From contig NZ_SOBN01000001.1 of the NCBI RefSeq assembly GCF_004365705.1, positions 5,070,001 to 5,134,000 on the forward strand: 64,000 nucleotides of DNA, written 5' to 3'. Source of the stretch: Streptomyces sp. 846.5 (lineage in GTDB: Bacteria > Actinomycetota > Actinomycetes > Streptomycetales > Streptomycetaceae). Below are positions 34,001 through 43,335 of the stretch, one piece after another; the first letter of the stretch is position 1; each line of letters begins with the position of its first letter. The notes beneath the pieces were generated by a model. That model ran no database searches. It was given only the letters and a program-made list of their open reading frames with translations, and was not told where the DNA came from. The position numbers were made by a program, and so were the translations under genes.

Positions 34001-35116
34001 TCAGCGCGGGTCGAGACCGTGGGCCAGCAGCCAGGGCAGCGGGTCTATGGCCGCGCCGCCGTTGGGGTGCACCTCGAAGTGCAGGTGCGGTCCGGTGGAG
34101 TTGCCGGTGTCGCCCGAGTAGGCGATGACGTCGCCGGCCTTCACCGTTCCGCTGCGCACCTTGTAGGCGCTGAGGTGGCAGTACCAGGTCTGGGTGCCGT
34201 CGGGCGCGGTCAGTATCAGCATGTTGCCGTAGTACGAGTTCCACTTGGTGGAGACGGTGCCGCCGGTCACCGCGTGCACGTCGGTCCCGGTGCTGACCGG
34301 GAAGTCGATGCCGGTGTGCAGGGACATCCAGTGCGTGCCGGCCTGCCCGAAGAGGGCGCTGAGCCCCACGTGCTGGGTGATCGGCAGCACGACCGTCGGG
34401 GTCTCGGCGGCCTTCTTCTTGGCCGCCGCGGTGCGCAGCGCGAGGGCCTGCCGGGCCTGGTCCCGGCTGGCCTGCTCGGCCGAGGCCTTGGCCTCCTGCG
34501 CGGCGAGCGCCTGGGCCTTCTCGTCGGCCGCGGTCAGCGTCGAGTTGGCGTCGCTGGCGGTGGCGGTGGAGTGGCTCCCGGCGCCGCTGCCCGGTGCGAG
34601 GGTGGCCGCAGCGGCCCCGGCGATGCCGAGAACGGCCACAGTGGGGACGGCGATGGTCAGGACGGCTGAACGGCGCCTGGTGGTGCGCTTCTGCGCCGCG
34701 CGGGCCGCCGCCCGGCCGACGGGCCGCGGCTCCGACGCGGTGGCGTCGGGCTCTGCGGGCTCTGCGGGCTCTGCGGGCTCCCCGGGTGGATGGTCGGGCT
34801 CTTCCTCGTACAGGAAGGGCTCTTCGGCGACCGCGTAGTCCTGGTACTGGAGGTACTCCAGGTCCTGGGGGGTCAGCTCGTCGAGGACGCCGGTCATGGT
34901 GGCGGTCGCCTGGTAGGGCTGGTACTCGTACGGCTGTGCGTACTGCTGCTCGTAGGACTGCGGGTAGTACTGCTGTGGGTAGGGCTCAGGGTCAGCGGCG
35001 TAGTAGTAGTACTGCGGCGGTTGCTGCTGCTCGTAGTAGTACTGCTGTTGCGGCGGCTGCGGGTAGTACGGCTCCTGCAGTTGCGTGTGGTCGTACCAAC
35101 CGGTGTCGGCGGTCAC
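34001..35116 (-). CDS. M23-family metallopeptidase with Tyr/Gln-rich N-terminal tail
   Basis: 371 aa. Residues 1-75 are an unusual Tyr/Gln/Pro-rich tail (runs of YYY, QQQ and PQQ), then an acidic stretch, a basic RTTRRR patch and one membrane segment (VLTIAVPTVAVLGIAGAAAA). A short helical Ala/Lys/Gln linker precedes the LytM domain (~250-371) with metal ligands in HTGIDFPV and HLHFEV. It should be a membrane-tethered endopeptidase or LytM regulator of peptidoglycan hydrolysis. GTG 35116 is chosen, with GGGGGGC upstream. It converges with pcrA, 40 bp apart. Confidence 0.85.
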   Translation of the reverse strand: MTADTGWYDHTQLQEPYYPQPPQQQYYYEQQQPPQYYYYAADPEPYPQQYYPQSYEQQYAQPYEYQPYQATATMTGVLDELTPQDLEYLQYQDYAVAEEPFLYEEEPDHPPGEPAEPAEPAEPDATASEPRPVGRAAARAAQKRTTRRRSAVLTIAVPTVAVLGIAGAAAATLAPGSGAGSHSTATASDANSTLTAADEKAQALAAQEAKASAEQASRDQARQALALRTAAAKKKAAETPTVVLPITQHVGLSALFGQAGTHWMSLHTGIDFPVSTGTDVHAVTGGTVSTKWNSYYGNMLILTAPDGTQTWYCHLSAYKVRSGTVKAGDVIAYSGDTGNSTGPHLHFEVHPNGGAAIDPLPWLLAHGLDPR

Positions 35117-35262
35117 GCGCGCCCCCCAGCACGATGCGGAGCGTCGTCGTCCACCACAGGGAGTCCCAATCCACGAGCCGAAGGAAAGTGAGCGTGACTG
35201 TATCCCTCGTAACGGGACGGCCACAATCTCCAGGGAAAGGAATCCACTTATGGGTGGAATTG

Positions 35263-36054
35263 TCAGGCAGTGAGTTGTATCGGCCCGTCCACCGTGCCCA
35301 GCTGCGGTCCCGTCAGCACCTCGCGCACCTGGGTGATGACGGTGCGGTGGATCGGCAGGGTGACATGGCCCGAGCCCAGGACCAGGACGTTCTCCGCCCA
35401 CAGGTCCGGATGCCGGAGCGCGGCGCTGCGCTGGGGGAGGATCAGCGGGTCGTGCTCGCCGCGGAACACCACGAACCGGGTGGTGCAGCCGGGGGCGGGG
35501 GCTCTCAGCTCCCGGAACACGCTGCTGCCGGGCAGCAGCTGACGGGATATCGGCAGCGGGTGGATCAGATGGGCGCTCAGGGTGCCCTCGTGCGGGGTGG
35601 CCAGGGTCACCGCGGTGTGCACATGCTCGTCCCCGCCGAGGCGTTGCACGTAGTAGCGCGCGATCAGGCCGCCGAGGCTGTGGCCGATCACGGCCACCCG
35701 TTCGCCGCCGTAGACCTCGCGCGTGTGCAGCACATGCCTGCCGAAGAGCTCGGCGGCCTCGCGCAGGTCGACGGTGACCGGGTTGTAGTTGAGCGCGTGC
35801 ACATGCTCCCAGCCGTGGGAGTTCAGTGAGCGGCGCATCCGGCTGAACACGGCGCGGTTGTCGAACAGCCCGTGCAGCAGCAGGACCGGGGTGTGCGGGG
35901 CGGCGTCGGCGCGGTGGTCGCAGTCGGGGGCGGGCAGCGGCCAGCGCTCGGGGGAGATCCCGCTGGGGTAGAGCAGCACATGGCCGGCCAGCGCGGAGGC
36001 CTCCGCGCCTGCGGCTCGTGCGATCGTCAAGGCACGGCAGAACGGGATGCCCAT
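35263..36054 (-). CDS. Alpha/beta-hydrolase, lipase-like
   Basis: 263 aa. VLLLHGLFDNRAVF forms the oxyanion-hole strand, GHSLGGLIARYY the nucleophile elbow with the catalytic Ser, FRGEHDPLI supplies the Asp and GSGHVTLP the His. This matches the PGAP1-like or triacylglycerol-lipase type hydrolases of Streptomyces. No clear secretion signal is present (the N terminus is only mildly hydrophobic), so an intracellular or membrane-associated esterase is likely. It shares orientation with the M23 gene but is 146 bp upstream. Confidence 0.82.
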   Translation of the reverse strand: MGIPFCRALTIARAAGAEASALAGHVLLYPSGISPERWPLPAPDCDHRADAAPHTPVLLLHGLFDNRAVFSRMRRSLNSHGWEHVHALNYNPVTVDLREAAELFGRHVLHTREVYGGERVAVIGHSLGGLIARYYVQRLGGDEHVHTAVTLATPHEGTLSAHLIHPLPISRQLLPGSSVFRELRAPAPGCTTRFVVFRGEHDPLILPQRSAALRHPDLWAENVLVLGSGHVTLPIHRTVITQVREVLTGPQLGTVDGPIQLTA

Positions 36055-36288
36055 GGCCTCCGCCTCCCCGTCGCGGTCCTTCGGAGGGTGACGCGGATGA
36101 CACGGTGGGGTGTCGGCAGGTCGGCTCCGGGCCCAATACGCAGTGAACGTCTGTTCTCAGGGATTCTCCCCTCGCCCATGGCGGCGAAACGGCACCTGGG
36201 TGGTGCGGGGGGTAGCGTTCGCCCATCGGATGGGAACGATCGTTAACATGCGATGGCAGGCAGCAGCAGCGAACTCAAGGAGGCAACG

Positions 36289-36702
36289 ATGGGCGTGTCC
36301 GGACCTCTCCGCGTGGTGGTGGCCAAGCCGGGCCTGGACGGCCACGACCGGGGTGCCAAGGTGATCGCCCGCGCGCTGCGCGACGCGGGCATGGAGGTCG
36401 TCTACACCGGCCTGCACCAGACGCCCGAACAGATCGTCGACACCGCGATCCAGGAGGACGCCGACGGCATCGGCCTGTCGATCCTCTCCGGCGCGCACAT
36501 GACCCTCTGCGGACGCGTGGTCGCGCTGCTGAAGGAGCGGGAGGCAGAGGACATCACCGTCTTCGTCGGCGGCATCATCCCCGACGACGACATCCCCCTC
36601 CTCGCGGAGCTCGGCATCAACGGAATCTTCACTCCTGGCGCCACCACCACCGAGATCGTCACTTGGGTGACAGCGAACCTCCGGTCGACAGCAACTGCTT
36701 AG
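36289..36702 (+). CDS. icmB: Cobalamin-binding small subunit of isobutyryl-CoA mutase
   Basis: 137 aa consisting only of a B12-binding domain. The cobalamin-ligating His is in [15 protein letters not shown] lines the lower ligand pocket and GGIIPDDD follows. Length and sequence match Streptomyces IcmB, which pairs with a separately encoded large subunit (IcmA) to interconvert isobutyryl- and n-butyryl-CoA. No large subunit is in the window, as is normal. ATG 36289 has AAGGAGG directly upstream, so the upstream ATG at 36253 is less likely. Confidence 0.9.
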   Translation: MGVSGPLRVVVAKPGLDGHDRGAKVIARALRDAGMEVVYTGLHQTPEQIVDTAIQEDADGIGLSILSGAHMTLCGRVVALLKEREAEDITVFVGGIIPDDDIPLLAELGINGIFTPGATTTEIVTWVTANLRSTATA

Positions 36703-36716
36703 CCATGCACGGACCC

Positions 36717-36804
36717 AGGGGTGCGGGGAACTGCGCGACCAGCCCTCTACGGAGGTGCATGGTTGGCAGCGCCTGCTTCTCATCAAGCAGAGCCCCGCGC
36801 CCCT
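36717..36804. repeat. Dispersed repeat copy 2, forming a long inverted repeat
   Basis: The unit AGGGGTGCGGGGAACTGCGC (36717-36736) follows icmB by 15 bp. Its first 12 bases pair with CCCCGCGCCCCT at 36793-36804, which touches the stop codon of the convergent DUF5691 gene; about 64 nt lie between. Probable two-way terminator. Confidence 0.6.
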
Positions 36805-38329
36805 ATCGGTTGCTGAGCTCGGAGAGCATTGTGGCGCGTAGGCGGAGGGTTGCGGCGAGGCGGGTGAACATCTCGGACCAGGCCGAGTCCGCGTCGGCCG
36901 CCAGGGCGTCCAGGCGGTCCGCCGCCTCGGGCGGGAGCGCTCGCTCGGCGACGCCGAGCACCCCGCTGTGGCTCCAGGGGTAGCCCCCGCCGGCGGCGAC
37001 CCGGGTCAGGGCCTGGATCACGGCGTCGGCCAGCGGCTGCGGCCAGGGGGCCGGACAGGCGACCAGGAGTTGGAACACGTCGCCCAGCCCCTGCGACCCG
37101 GCCAGGAAGTCCGCCGTCCAGCGCGCCCGTTCCTCCGGCGGCAGGACGGCCAGGAGCTTGGCCGCCGTGCCGGGCCCCGGACCGACGCCGGTCAGCAGGG
37201 CGCGGGCCCAGGCGGCGTCGTTCTGCCGGACCGCCGCGCGGGCCCAGGCGTCGTGCAGGTCCATGGCCCACTCCTCGGAGACGGGCAGCGCGAGCACCTC
37301 CGCCGGAGTGCCCACGCCAGGAGTGCCCAACTGCTCGCACCAGATGTCCAGCGGCGTCGCCGCGACGATCTCGCCCAGCCAGAACGCCCGTTCGGAGCGT
37401 CCGGTGGGGGAGGTCGCGGGTATGCCGTCCCGCTGCATGGCGGCGTCGCAGCCGGTCGGCGCGTGCACGGTGACACGGGCCCCGTCGGCGGTGAGCCGGA
37501 CCGCGGCGCGGGCGCGTTCGGCCATCCGGCGGCCCAGCGCGGAGCCGGGGAGGGTGGAGAGGAGTTCGGCGGCGGTCAGCCGGACGTTCTTGGAGCGGTC
37601 GCTGAGCGCGGACTCCAGGAAGGGCTCGTCGTCGGCGGAGAGGTTCTCCTGGAGCGCGTCCAGGAACAGCAGCCGGTCCTCGGCCCGCTCGGTGGACCAG
37701 CTGCCGGTCAGGAGCTCGCGGGCGGCGGCGGGGTCGCGGCGGCGGAGCCGGGTGAGATGGGTCACCCGCTCGGCGAACAGCCCCTCCTGCCACAGCCGTT
37801 GGCCGTCGTCCTGGCCGTCTCCGTCGCCGCGGACCGGGGTGCGCAGCAGATAGCGCCAGTCCGGGTTCCGGTCGGCGAGCCAGCGGCCCAGCGGACCGGC
37901 GAGCTCCACCGCGTCGCCGCGCAGTTCGCTGCGGGCCCGGGCGGCGTCCAGCAGCGGCGGCACCAGCGCGGCGGGGACCCGGTAGCCGTGGCTGTTCGCG
38001 GCGGCGAGGTACTGCGGCAGGAGCTCGTTGACATTGGCGAGGCTGCCCGAGCCGCTGCTGCTCCCGGGCGCGGGCAGCAGCATCACCAGGCGATGCGACG
38101 CGGCCTCCGGCAGCGCGGGCCTGGGGTCCTCCGGGGCGGGCGGCGTCGCTGGTGCCGCCCGCCCGGGGAGCAGGCCCGCGCGGCGGCCGACGGTGTCCAG
38201 CGCGGCCCGGTCGAGCAGCGCGGTGGCCGGGTCGGCGTCCGCCGCGCCCGGGAGCGGACGGCGGTCGGTGCCGAGCAGGGCGGTGGTGACCAGCTCGGAC
38301 CAGCTCGTCACCTCGGTGGATGGGGTCAT
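36803..38329 (-). CDS. DUF5691 family protein of the MoxR-VWA module
   Basis: 508 aa, soluble, mostly helical and rich in Ala, Leu and Arg. The opening SWSELVTTALLGTDRRPLP and the later helical repeats (ERAEDRLLFLDALQENLSADDEPFLESALSDRS split over two helices, resembling HEAT-type units) are the features I associate with DUF5691. No catalytic motif is evident; a scaffolding role is plausible. Its start overlaps the stop of the SWIM gene (ATGA), so the two are coupled. Confidence 0.75.
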   Translation of the reverse strand: MTPSTEVTSWSELVTTALLGTDRRPLPGAADADPATALLDRAALDTVGRRAGLLPGRAAPATPPAPEDPRPALPEAASHRLVMLLPAPGSSSGSGSLANVNELLPQYLAAANSHGYRVPAALVPPLLDAARARSELRGDAVELAGPLGRWLADRNPDWRYLLRTPVRGDGDGQDDGQRLWQEGLFAERVTHLTRLRRRDPAAARELLTGSWSTERAEDRLLFLDALQENLSADDEPFLESALSDRSKNVRLTAAELLSTLPGSALGRRMAERARAAVRLTADGARVTVHAPTGCDAAMQRDGIPATSPTGRSERAFWLGEIVAATPLDIWCEQLGTPGVGTPAEVLALPVSEEWAMDLHDAWARAAVRQNDAAWARALLTGVGPGPGTAAKLLAVLPPEERARWTADFLAGSQGLGDVFQLLVACPAPWPQPLADAVIQALTRVAAGGGYPWSHSGVLGVAERALPPEAADRLDALAADADSAWSEMFTRLAATLRLRATMLSELSNR

Positions 38330-39729
38330 GGCCGGCCTCCGAGCTGGGCGACTGCGAGGGTGCGGATCGACGCGCCGTCCCGGTACCAGGCGGTGACCGG
38401 GGTGAAGCCCCGGTGGCCGCACTCGCCGAAGAGCGTCAGCGGACGGCCCCCGGAGACGGCCAGCAGGCGCCACAGGCCGGCGTCCGGGACCGAGCGCCGG
38501 TCCACGGGTATGGACTGCTCGGTGGCCGGCTCGGCCAGCTCCCAGCCGATGGCGGTCGGCGCGGGGACGACCCGGCGCAGCACCACCGGCCAGGACTCCA
38601 GCCAGGGGTCGTCGCTCAGCGCCCGGCCGTAGGCGTCCAGCGCCGCGGTCAGGTCCAACCCTTCCGGAAACTCGTCCGCCCCACCGGCACTCGGTGTCTC
38701 GGGGAGCGCGTAGCGGGTGCCCAGGGTGGCGCGCAGCGGGCGTGCGCCGGGGTGGAAGGCCAGCTCGGCGTCGAGCGGCAGGCCGGTGGGGAGGGCGAGG
38801 TCCGGGGCCGATCCGGGGCGTCCGAAGGCGAGCAGCAGCGCGTCCCGGCCGGTGCTGAGGCCGCGCAGCCAGATCCGACGGGTGGTCAGCCGGTCGTCGG
38901 CGCTGTCCCGGCTGCCGAGGACCAGCCACCGGTCCCGCAGCAGCGGGCCGCGCAGCAGCTCGGCGGCATCCACGGTGAAGCCCACCCGGGAGCGGACCGT
39001 GGCCGCCAGCGGCGGCGGCAGCAGGTCCACCTGCCGGTAGCCGGCCGTGAGCAGGTGCAGCAGCCCGTACTCCTCCAGCAGCCGGGCCGGCCAGCCCGAG
39101 CCCGAGCCCGGTATCGCGCCCAACTCCCTTGCCCGGGAGGCCAGTCCCGGTGCCTGCGCGTCGACCATCCGGGCCGCGACATCGCCCCAGGCGGCGTAGC
39201 CCTGGCCGGGGGCGTCGGCCAGGCCGGAGCGGATCCGGTCGGCCAGCCTGGCCTCCAGCTCGGACGCGCCCGCGGCGACCCGCGCCGCACGGCGGGCCAG
39301 CCGCCGCTCGGCGGCGGCCCGCGCGGTCTCGTCCGGCTCGTCCGGTGACTCCCGCTCCTGTTTCTGTTGCTCCGACTTCAGCTGTCGGGCCGTCAGCCAG
39401 GACTCGGCCCACCCCGGTACCTCCGAGGCGTCCGTGACCTGTCCGGCGGCCCCCTGCGACCAGCGCAGCAGCAGCGCGAGGGCGTGTTTGCAGGGGAACT
39501 TGCGGCTGGGGCAACTGCAGTGGAAGGCAGGTCCGGAGAGGTCCACCACCGTCCGGTAGGGAGTGCTTCCGCTGCCCTTGCACTCGCCCCAGACCGCCGC
39601 CCGCGGAGCAGTGCTGTCCGAGCCCTCCGCCGACCAGGGCGCGGGCGCGGTGAGCTTGCCCGCGGCCTTGTATGACGTTGCGTCAGGGGCGAGCGAGAGA
39701 ACGTACTCGGGTGTCCACCGATCCTCCAT
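38326..39729 (-). CDS. SWIM zinc-finger protein of the MoxR-VWA module
   Basis: 467 aa. The SWIM motif CxC-x6-CxH is at residues 71-82 (Cys71, Cys73, Cys80, His82) within FHCSCPSRKFPCKHALALL, a zinc-binding fold that contacts nucleic acid or protein. Residues ~105-150 are charged and helical; the C-terminal ~250 aa show no known domain. First gene of the minus-strand pair, divergent from the MoxR gene across 129 bp. Its exact biochemical role is unknown. Confidence 0.82.
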   Translation of the reverse strand: MEDRWTPEYVLSLAPDATSYKAAGKLTAPAPWSAEGSDSTAPRAAVWGECKGSGSTPYRTVVDLSGPAFHCSCPSRKFPCKHALALLLRWSQGAAGQVTDASEVPGWAESWLTARQLKSEQQKQERESPDEPDETARAAAERRLARRAARVAAGASELEARLADRIRSGLADAPGQGYAAWGDVAARMVDAQAPGLASRARELGAIPGSGSGWPARLLEEYGLLHLLTAGYRQVDLLPPPLAATVRSRVGFTVDAAELLRGPLLRDRWLVLGSRDSADDRLTTRRIWLRGLSTGRDALLLAFGRPGSAPDLALPTGLPLDAELAFHPGARPLRATLGTRYALPETPSAGGADEFPEGLDLTAALDAYGRALSDDPWLESWPVVLRRVVPAPTAIGWELAEPATEQSIPVDRRSVPDAGLWRLLAVSGGRPLTLFGECGHRGFTPVTAWYRDGASIRTLAVAQLGGRP

Positions 39730-39858
39730 GACGACGACGGTAGAGGAAGGGTCTGACAATGCCGGATTGTCAGTGGGTGGGTGCAGAGTGGGTTCCGCAG
39801 CCGGCGTTCCGCTGCTTCCGCGCCTGGCCCACCTTCTCAACGACACTACGGAGTCCGC

Positions 39859-40995
39859 ATGTCCGTATCCGCTGTGCCCGCTGTCCAGACACCGGCCCAG
39901 ACACCCCCCGCCGAGGAGGTCCTGCGCCCGCACGCCGAGACCGCGTACGCCGCCGAGCTCGCCGCCCTCGCCGCTGCCGACGACCGGCCCCGCCCCGCGC
40001 GCTGGCAGCTGTCGCCCTGGGCGGTGGCCACCTATCTGCTCGGCGGCACGCTGCCGGACGGCACAGTCGTCACCCCCAAGTACGTCGGCCCGCGCCGGAT
40101 TGTCGAGGTGGCCGTCACCACGCTCGCCACCGACCGCGCGCTGCTGCTGCTGGGCGTGCCGGGCACGGCCAAGACCTGGGTGTCCGAACATCTGGCGGCC
40201 GCCGTCAGCGGCGACTCCACCTTGCTGGTGCAGGGCACCGCGGGCACGCCCGAGGAGGCCATCCGCTACGGCTGGAACTACGCACGGCTGCTGGCCGAGG
40301 GACCGAGCCGGGGCGCGCTGGTGCCCAGCCCGGTGATGCGGGCGATGGCCGAGGGCCGCACCGCCCGGGTCGAGGAGCTCACCCGGATACCCGCCGACGT
40401 GCAGGACAGCCTGATCACCATCCTCTCCGAGAAGACCCTGCCGATACCCGAACTGGGGGAGGAGGTGCAGGCGGTCCGCGGCTTCAACCTCATCGCCACG
40501 GCCAACGACCGCGACCGGGGCGTCAACGAGCTCTCCAGTGCGTTGCGCCGTCGTTTCAACACCGTGGTGCTGCCGCTGCCCGCCTCGCTGGAGGAGGAGG
40601 TGGACATCGTCTCCCGGCGGGTCGGCGAGCTGGGCCGCTCGCTGGACCTCCCCGCCGTGCCGAGCGGGTCGGCCGAGATCCGACGGGTCGTCACCGTCTT
40701 CCGGGAGCTGCGGGACGGCGTCACCGCCGACGGTCGCACCAAGGTCAAGTCCCCTTCCGGCAGCCTCTCCACGGCCGAGGCCATCTCGGTGGTCACCAGC
40801 GGGCTCGCCCTCGCCGCGCACTTCGGCGACGGCGTGCTGCGACCGGCAGACGTCGCCTCGGGGCTGCTCGGCGCCGTCGTCAGGGACCCGGCCGCGGACC
40901 GTCTGGTCTGGCAGGAGTACCTGGAGAGCGTGGTGCGCGAGCGCGACGACTGGAAGGACTTCTACCGCAGCTGCCGCGAGGCCGCACAGCGCTGA
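39859..40995 (+). CDS. MoxR-family AAA+ ATPase
   Basis: 378 aa. Walker A GVPGTAKT at residues 99-106; the sensor and arginine-finger regions are seen in NLIATANDRDRG and SSALRRRFN; the insert before helix 2 (TPEEAIRYGWNYARL) is typical of MoxR. These ATPases act as chaperones that load metal or remodel a partner, usually with a VWA protein, which is encoded two genes downstream. CGGAG lies just upstream of the ATG. First gene of the plus-strand operon. Confidence 0.9.
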   Translation: MSVSAVPAVQTPAQTPPAEEVLRPHAETAYAAELAALAAADDRPRPARWQLSPWAVATYLLGGTLPDGTVVTPKYVGPRRIVEVAVTTLATDRALLLLGVPGTAKTWVSEHLAAAVSGDSTLLVQGTAGTPEEAIRYGWNYARLLAEGPSRGALVPSPVMRAMAEGRTARVEELTRIPADVQDSLITILSEKTLPIPELGEEVQAVRGFNLIATANDRDRGVNELSSALRRRFNTVVLPLPASLEEEVDIVSRRVGELGRSLDLPAVPSGSAEIRRVVTVFRELRDGVTADGRTKVKSPSGSLSTAEAISVVTSGLALAAHFGDGVLRPADVASGLLGAVVRDPAADRLVWQEYLESVVRERDDWKDFYRSCREAAQR

Positions 40996-41031
40996 CGTCG
41001 TTCATCGGGACAGCAGAAGGGGTGCGACAGA

Positions 41032-43335
41032 GTGACGCAGCATTGGATCGAGGGCGTGGCCCTGCTGGGCGTACGCCACCACGGACCCGGGTCGGCCCGC
41101 GCGGTCGCCGCGGCGCTGGCGCAGTACGCGCCCGACACCGTGCTGATCGAGGGGCCGCCCGAGGCGGACGCCCTGCTGGCGCTGGCGGCGCACCGGGACA
41201 TGGCCCCGCCGGTGGCCCTGCTCGCGCATGTGGTGGACAACCCGGCCCAGGCTGCGTTCTGGCCCTTCGCCGCCTTCTCGCCGGAATGGGTCGCCCTGCG
41301 CCACGCCCTGGACCACGGCGTACCGGTGCGGTTCATCGACCTGCCTGCCGCGCACGGCTTCGCCAGGGAGCGCGAGGAGGAGGAGTCGGACGGCCCGGGG
41401 ATCGACCCGATCGGCGAACTGGCCCGGGCGGCCGGGCATGACGACGCCGAGCAGTGGTGGGACGACGCGGTCGAGCACCGGCAGCACGACGACGGGGACG
41501 CACTCGCTCCGTTCCGCAGCATCGCCGAGGCCATGGCCGAACTGCGGCCCCCGGGTTCGGAGCCGGCCGGCGGCCACGAGGCCCGGCGCGAGGCCTTCAT
41601 GCGACGGCAGATCAGAGCCGCGAAGCGGGCCGGGCACCGGCGCATCGCCGTCGTCTGCGGCGCCTGGCACGTCCCCGCGCTGGCGGCGAGACCGCCGGTC
41701 GCGGCCGACGACGCCCTGCTCAAGGGGCTGCCCAAGGCCAAGGTCGAGCTGACCTGGGTGCCCTGGACCCACCGCAGGCTCTCCCAGCACACCGGTTACG
41801 GCGCCGGCATCGCCTCACCCGGCTGGTACCAGCACCTGTTCGAGTCCACCGACCGCGGCACGGTCCGCTGGATGACCAAGGTCGCCGCGCTGCTGCGGGC
41901 CGAGGACCACTCCGTCTCCTCCGCCCATGTCATCGAGGCGGTCCGGCTCGCCGAGACCCTCGCCGCCATGCGCGGCCGACCGCTGCCCGGGCTGGCCGAG
42001 AGCACCGACGCGGTACGGGCGGTGATGTGCGAGGGATCGGACGTCCCGCTGGCGCTGGTGCAGGACCGGATGGTCGTCGGCGACCGGATGGGTCAGGTGC
42101 CCGACGAGGCGCCGACCGTGCCGCTGCAGCGCGATCTGACCCGGCTTCAGCGAAGCCTGCGGCTGAAGGCCGAACCGGGCGAACGCGAGCTCGACCTCGA
42201 TCTGCGCAAGGACACCGACGCCGCACGTAGCCGGCTGCTGCACCGGCTCACCCTGCTCGACATCCCCTGGGGCCGTGCCGCGGCCTCCCGTACTGGCACG
42301 ACCGGGACGTTCCGGGAGAGCTGGCGGCTGGTCTGGGAGCCCGAACTCGCCATCAAGGTCGCCGAGGCGGGGATCTGGGGCACCACCGTCGAGTCCGCGG
42401 CCACCGCCCGGGCCCGCGACCTGGCCGCCCACTCCGGCGCGCTGGGCGAGGTCACCGCACTCGCCGAGGCGTGCCTGCTGGCCGACCTCCCGGACGCGCT
42501 GCCGACCGTGCTGCAGGCGCTCGCCGACCGGGCCGCCCTGGACGCCGACGTGGCCCATCTCGCCGAGGCGCTGCCGGCGCTGGTCCGCTCGCTGCGCTAC
42601 GGCGACGTCCGCGGCACCGACGCCGCCGCGCTGCGGGAGCTGGCCGAGGGCCTCGCGGTGCGCATCTGCATCGGCCTGCCCCCCGCCTGCAACAGCCTGG
42701 ACGCCGAGGGCGCGGGCGCGATGGCGGGCCACCTCGGCTCGACCCACGCGGCGGTGGCCCTGCTGACCGACGCCGAAGAGCTGCAGCAGCGCTGGTCCGC
42801 GACGCTGCGCACACTCGCCGAACGCGACACCATCGCCGGCCTGCTGCGCGGCCGGGCGGCCAGACTGCTGCTGGACGACAACCAGTGGGACGCCGCCGAG
42901 GCCGCCCGGCAGATGCGGCTCACCCTCAGCCCCGCCACGCCCCCGGCCGAGGCCGCCGGGTGGATCGAGGGTTTCTTGAACAGTCACAGCCTGGCCGGCG
43001 GCGGCATGCTGCTGGTCCACGACACCCGCCTGCTCGGCCTGGTCGACGACTGGCTCACCTCGGTCCCCGACGCCGCCTTCCCGGACGTCCTCCCCCTGCT
43101 CCGCCGCACCTTCTCCGGCTTCGAACCCGGCGTCCGCCGCACCATCGCCGACCGCATCCGCACCGGCACCACCGACCCCCAACCGAACGACCGCCCCGGC
43201 TTCGCCCAAGAACTGGACCTGGAACGAGCCACCCAAGCCCGCACAACAGCCGCACTTCTCCTCGCCCCCAGCCATGCAGCCCCCCAGGGGCGCGGGGAAC
43301 TGCGCGGCCAACCATGCACAACGGAGGTCCGATGA
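41032..43335 (+). CDS. DUF5682 family protein (ChaN/TraB-like conserved histidines)
   Basis: 767 aa, starting at GTG 41032. The N-terminal part has GVRHHGPGSA (residues 13-22), VLIEGPPEADALL and, at 209-214, CGAWHVP, a spacing reminiscent of ChaN/TraB/EreA-like folds in which paired His and Glu form the active site. The remaining ~450 aa are helical and unlike known enzymes. Its last ~15 residues are encoded by a copy of the dispersed repeat, and its stop overlaps the VWA start (ATGA). Function unknown; the enzymatic suggestion is mine. Confidence 0.75.
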   Translation: MTQHWIEGVALLGVRHHGPGSARAVAAALAQYAPDTVLIEGPPEADALLALAAHRDMAPPVALLAHVVDNPAQAAFWPFAAFSPEWVALRHALDHGVPVRFIDLPAAHGFAREREEEESDGPGIDPIGELARAAGHDDAEQWWDDAVEHRQHDDGDALAPFRSIAEAMAELRPPGSEPAGGHEARREAFMRRQIRAAKRAGHRRIAVVCGAWHVPALAARPPVAADDALLKGLPKAKVELTWVPWTHRRLSQHTGYGAGIASPGWYQHLFESTDRGTVRWMTKVAALLRAEDHSVSSAHVIEAVRLAETLAAMRGRPLPGLAESTDAVRAVMCEGSDVPLALVQDRMVVGDRMGQVPDEAPTVPLQRDLTRLQRSLRLKAEPGERELDLDLRKDTDAARSRLLHRLTLLDIPWGRAAASRTGTTGTFRESWRLVWEPELAIKVAEAGIWGTTVESAATARARDLAAHSGALGEVTALAEACLLADLPDALPTVLQALADRAALDADVAHLAEALPALVRSLRYGDVRGTDAAALRELAEGLAVRICIGLPPACNSLDAEGAGAMAGHLGSTHAAVALLTDAEELQQRWSATLRTLAERDTIAGLLRGRAARLLLDDNQWDAAEAARQMRLTLSPATPPAEAAGWIEGFLNSHSLAGGGMLLVHDTRLLGLVDDWLTSVPDAAFPDVLPLLRRTFSGFEPGVRRTIADRIRTGTTDPQPNDRPGFAQELDLERATQARTTAALLLAPSHAAPQGRGELRGQPCTTEVR
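43286..43306 (+). repeat. Dispersed repeat copy 3, inside the DUF5682 coding region
   Basis: AGGGGCGCGGGGAACTGCGC lies at the 3' end of the DUF5682 gene and is translated as part of its C terminus (RGAGNCA in another frame, GRGELRG in the gene frame). It is 26 bp before the VWA start. Confidence 0.65.
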
